Of a DNA stretch of 59,562 nt, positions 57,736 to 59,562 are shown one piece after another. Within the stretch, counting starts at the first letter, position 1; the number at the start of each line of letters is the position of its first letter. The position numbers and the translations under genes are program-made. This stretch comes from Psychrobacter immobilis (lineage in GTDB: Bacteria; Pseudomonadota; Gammaproteobacteria; Pseudomonadales; Moraxellaceae). The notes below the pieces were generated by a model, which was given only the letters and a program-made list of their open reading frames with translations, did no database searches and was not told the origin of the DNA. The stretch covers positions 1 to 59,562 of the forward strand of contig NZ_CAJHAD010000021.1 of assembly GCF_904846285.1 (NCBI RefSeq), written 5' to 3'.

Positions 57736-58788
57736 TTAATGACTCACAGAAGAAATCGAGCTTTCCACAGGTTTAAATGATAATAATGACGCGTCTTCGT
57801 CTGCCGTTAATATACTTTTGGCATGCAACAATGAGGTCGAATGATAAGGAACTAGGGCCGTCGGCATAAAATTACGCGCAGCATCAATATGTTTGACCGA
57901 ATCATCAAAGAAAATATGCGGCGCAAAGGTTTTTAATACCGAAGTTTTTTCAAGTCCGCCTAAAAAAAACGCCATATCAAGATCAACACCCCAGTCTCTT
58001 AAAGTTTTGATAGCCCGCAAGTCAGCAGGAGCATTACGGGCAGTGACTAAAGCTATCTTCATAGGAGAAGTATGCAAGCTTGCGGGCAAACGCTCCTGCA
58101 TCTTCGACAGCTTAATCAACAGCTCTGCATAAGGTCCCTTTTCTATAGGTAAGTCACGCATTTCGGCTTCACGCTCATGAAAAGCCTGCAAACCTTTTTG
58201 CTTATAGAGCAGCTCACCTGAGTCATCGAATAATACCGCGTCACCATCAAAGGCGATACGCAGCTGATTTGTGTCTAGCTCATAAGTATTTATCGGAGTA
58301 GCATCCAATATCGCACAGGCACAAATATTGGCATCTGCAACTTGCTGTGCATCATCACGATTGGTGGTCAAAAACAAATCCACATTAAAATCTTTAATAT
58401 AGGGCGCTACAGGACTTCCAGAGATAAATGCCGAACGTGAAATGGTTAATTCATGCTCACGAATGGCATTGAGCACTTGAATACCCGTATCAGGGCTACT
58501 TTTTGAGACAATTACCACTTCGACCAACGGTGTCTCAATACCTGAACCTTGCCCCTCACAGTCATGACAATGATTATTTAAATTTAATAATGCTTTGATA
58601 AGTGGATAGCCTGCGCCGATACTGAGCGGATCATTCTCACGTTCGGTCATATAGTTGCGAAACTCTTTAATCGCCTCGCTAGGTCGCTGCTGTAATAACG
58701 CTATCAAATGATTTTCAGATTCTGATAAATCAAATAAAGCGGTTGCTGATATTGCAACGATTAAGGTATTGGTAAAATCTACTGCCAT
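57736..58788 (-). CDS. Cytosolic 5'-nucleotidase (PF06189-like)
   Basis: A 350-residue protein resembling the cytosolic 5'-nucleotidase IA family. Family segments are VAISATALFDL near the N terminus, VVIVSKSSPDTG, RIAFDGDAVLFDD with the Asp pair of the HAD-type active site, and EKGPYAELL. It would dephosphorylate AMP or other nucleoside monophosphates. AGAGAAAG lies before the ATG. Probably cotranscribed with the rhomboid gene. Confidence 0.88.
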   Translation of the reverse strand: MAVDFTNTLIVAISATALFDLSESENHLIALLQQRPSEAIKEFRNYMTERENDPLSIGAGYPLIKALLNLNNHCHDCEGQGSGIETPLVEVVIVSKSSPDTGIQVLNAIREHELTISRSAFISGSPVAPYIKDFNVDLFLTTNRDDAQQVADANICACAILDATPINTYELDTNQLRIAFDGDAVLFDDSGELLYKQKGLQAFHEREAEMRDLPIEKGPYAELLIKLSKMQERLPASLHTSPMKIALVTARNAPADLRAIKTLRDWGVDLDMAFFLGGLEKTSVLKTFAPHIFFDDSVKHIDAARNFMPTALVPYHSTSLLHAKSILTADEDASLLSFKPVESSISSVSH

Positions 58789-58928
58789 AACTTTCTCTGT
58801 TTATAAAAATCTGATTAAAACTGTCATATAAAAATGTCTGCAACCAGTTTACTATACTTACTGCAATCTATAATGTTAAGAAATTTTTATGAGAAAAACA
58901 CCAGCTTATTACTGATTAGAGAACGTAA

Positions 58929-58957
58929 AAAAAGCCTGCATACACAGGCTTTTTATT
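58929..58957 (-). terminator. Terminator after the dodecin gene
   Basis: The hairpin AAAGCCTG / CAGGCTTT has a T-run on the minus strand, 40 bases past the dodecin stop. Confidence 0.85.
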
Positions 58958-58998
58958 TTTTCAAATTAGGTTTATAAGTAATTTAGTATTAATAATAA

Positions 58999-59217
58999 TT
59001 AACTAAGATCAGTATCTTCATTAATGACAAAGCTAACAATCATAATGACATGATACTTATCAATCTTACCATCTGTAATGCCTACTTTCTGCTCTTTTAC
59101 CCAAGCACCTTGAACATTGTTAATAGTTTTGGCGATACGCGCCACGCCTTTTTGAATAGCGTCTTCAAAACTTTTTTCTGAAGTACTACTTACTTCAATA
59201 TTTTTTGCAATAGTCAT
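58999..59217 (-). CDS. Dodecin family flavin-binding protein
   Basis: A 72-residue dodecin. The signature GAWVKEQKVGITDGKI with the flavin-stacking Trp, and the final strand HVIMIVSFVI, are clear. Dodecins form 12-subunit shells that store flavins. An in-frame start at 59253 exists, but AAGGA is upstream of the ATG at 59217, and MTIAKNIEVSS is the family N terminus. Monocistronic. Confidence 0.93.
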   Translation of the reverse strand: MTIAKNIEVSSTSEKSFEDAIQKGVARIAKTINNVQGAWVKEQKVGITDGKIDKYHVIMIVSFVINEDTDLS

Positions 59218-59446
59218 AATTTTATCATCCTTGTAGTTATTAATTTTTATCATATTAAATATATCTATAAAAGCTCATGTTTCAAAGCAATCCTGCATTG
59301 AGAACATGGACTATAATTATCATAACTTTAATAAGTGCTCTCAACAAGGCATGGGTGTTAAGTTATGTATTAGGAATATAGAGAATAGTCTTTAACACCT
59401 CTAAAAAATATTGAAAAAGCAGCTTAACCCAAACCTGCGCCAAAAG

Positions 59447-59480
59447 AAAACCCCCTTCTGCTTATGCAGAAGGGGGTTTT
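59447..59480 (-). terminator. rRNA operon terminator
   Basis: A strong stem, AAAACCCCCTTCTGC / GCAGAAGGGGGTTTT, with a 4-base loop lies 12 bases past the 5S 3' end and is followed by TTTTC on the minus strand. Confidence 0.92.
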
Positions 59481-59492
59481 ACTTTAGAATAG

Positions 59493-59562
59493 AGAGCTGA
59501 CGATGACCTACTCTCACATGGCCGGAGCCACACTACCATTGGCGCGATGATGTTTCACTTCT
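59493..59562 (-). rRNA. rrf: 5S ribosomal RNA, 3' part
   Basis: Read on the minus strand, GCGCCAATGGTAGTGTGG and CATGTGAGAGTAGGTCATCG are the conserved 3' half of 5S rRNA. The 5' part and the rest of the rRNA operon lie beyond the window end. The exact 3' end is uncertain by a few bases. Confidence 0.93.

Overview
The window looks like chromosome from a gammaproteobacterium of the Moraxellaceae, most likely Psychrobacter. This is an inference from protein style and gene content: type B L31, Fe-SOD, a fadBA pair, a NadM-Nudix/NadV salvage pair, DUF2788, and a lipidated TsdA-like dihaem cytochrome. AT-rich spacers separate moderately GC coding sequence. I see no phage, transposase, integrase, tRNA or CRISPR array. 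A partial 5S rRNA on the minus strand closes the right end, so an rRNA operon lies just outside.

Layout. 1-5300: an AhpD-like protein, an alpha/beta hydrolase, and an NAD salvage operon (NadM-Nudix, NadV and an overlapping GDSL hydrolase). 5300-8750: ribosomal protein L31 type B with a long GC-rich leader, a small lipoprotein and an orphan flavoprotein. 8750-17600: short unlinked housekeeping and accessory enzymes (LOG, alpha/beta hydrolase, ExoX, M23 peptidase, Dtd, Psd, DUF1287, HD hydrolase, MFS, isochorismatase-like). 17850-21440: fadB-fadA for beta-oxidation. 22195-25100: ispA, DUF72 and a compositionally foreign DUF4145 gene. 25200-31430: sodB, rdgB and the classic tig-clpP-clpX series.

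31640-38880: an SDR, TsdA-like thiosulfate dehydrogenase, a PfoR/EIIC-like membrane protein, a SPOR protein downstream of argS, and DUF2788. 38900-45320: DUF1176, cmoB-cmoA (tRNA wobble cmo5U34), msrA, a TPMT-family methyltransferase and an MltB-type transglycosylase. 45470-51390: a 99-residue orphan, a DUF4062-like protein, murI, DUF1285 and ETF-ubiquinone oxidoreductase, which would take the electrons from the fadBA pathway into the quinone pool. 51500-59560: an AGCS symporter, a 1.1 kb palindrome-containing spacer, a two-subunit Na+/solute symporter, a membrane orphan, a rhomboid protease, a cytosolic 5'-nucleotidase, dodecin and 5S rRNA.

Most of the window is ordinary core genome. The best candidates for something new are the foreign-looking DUF4145 gene, the solitary DUF4062-like gene, the inverted-repeat element at 21729-21896, the leader of rpmE2, and the palindromic region upstream of the symporter pair. 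Several housekeeping enzymes carry disordered N-terminal extensions. Many genes are convergent pairs sharing one bidirectional terminator. All names come from motif recognition by eye; no database search was run.
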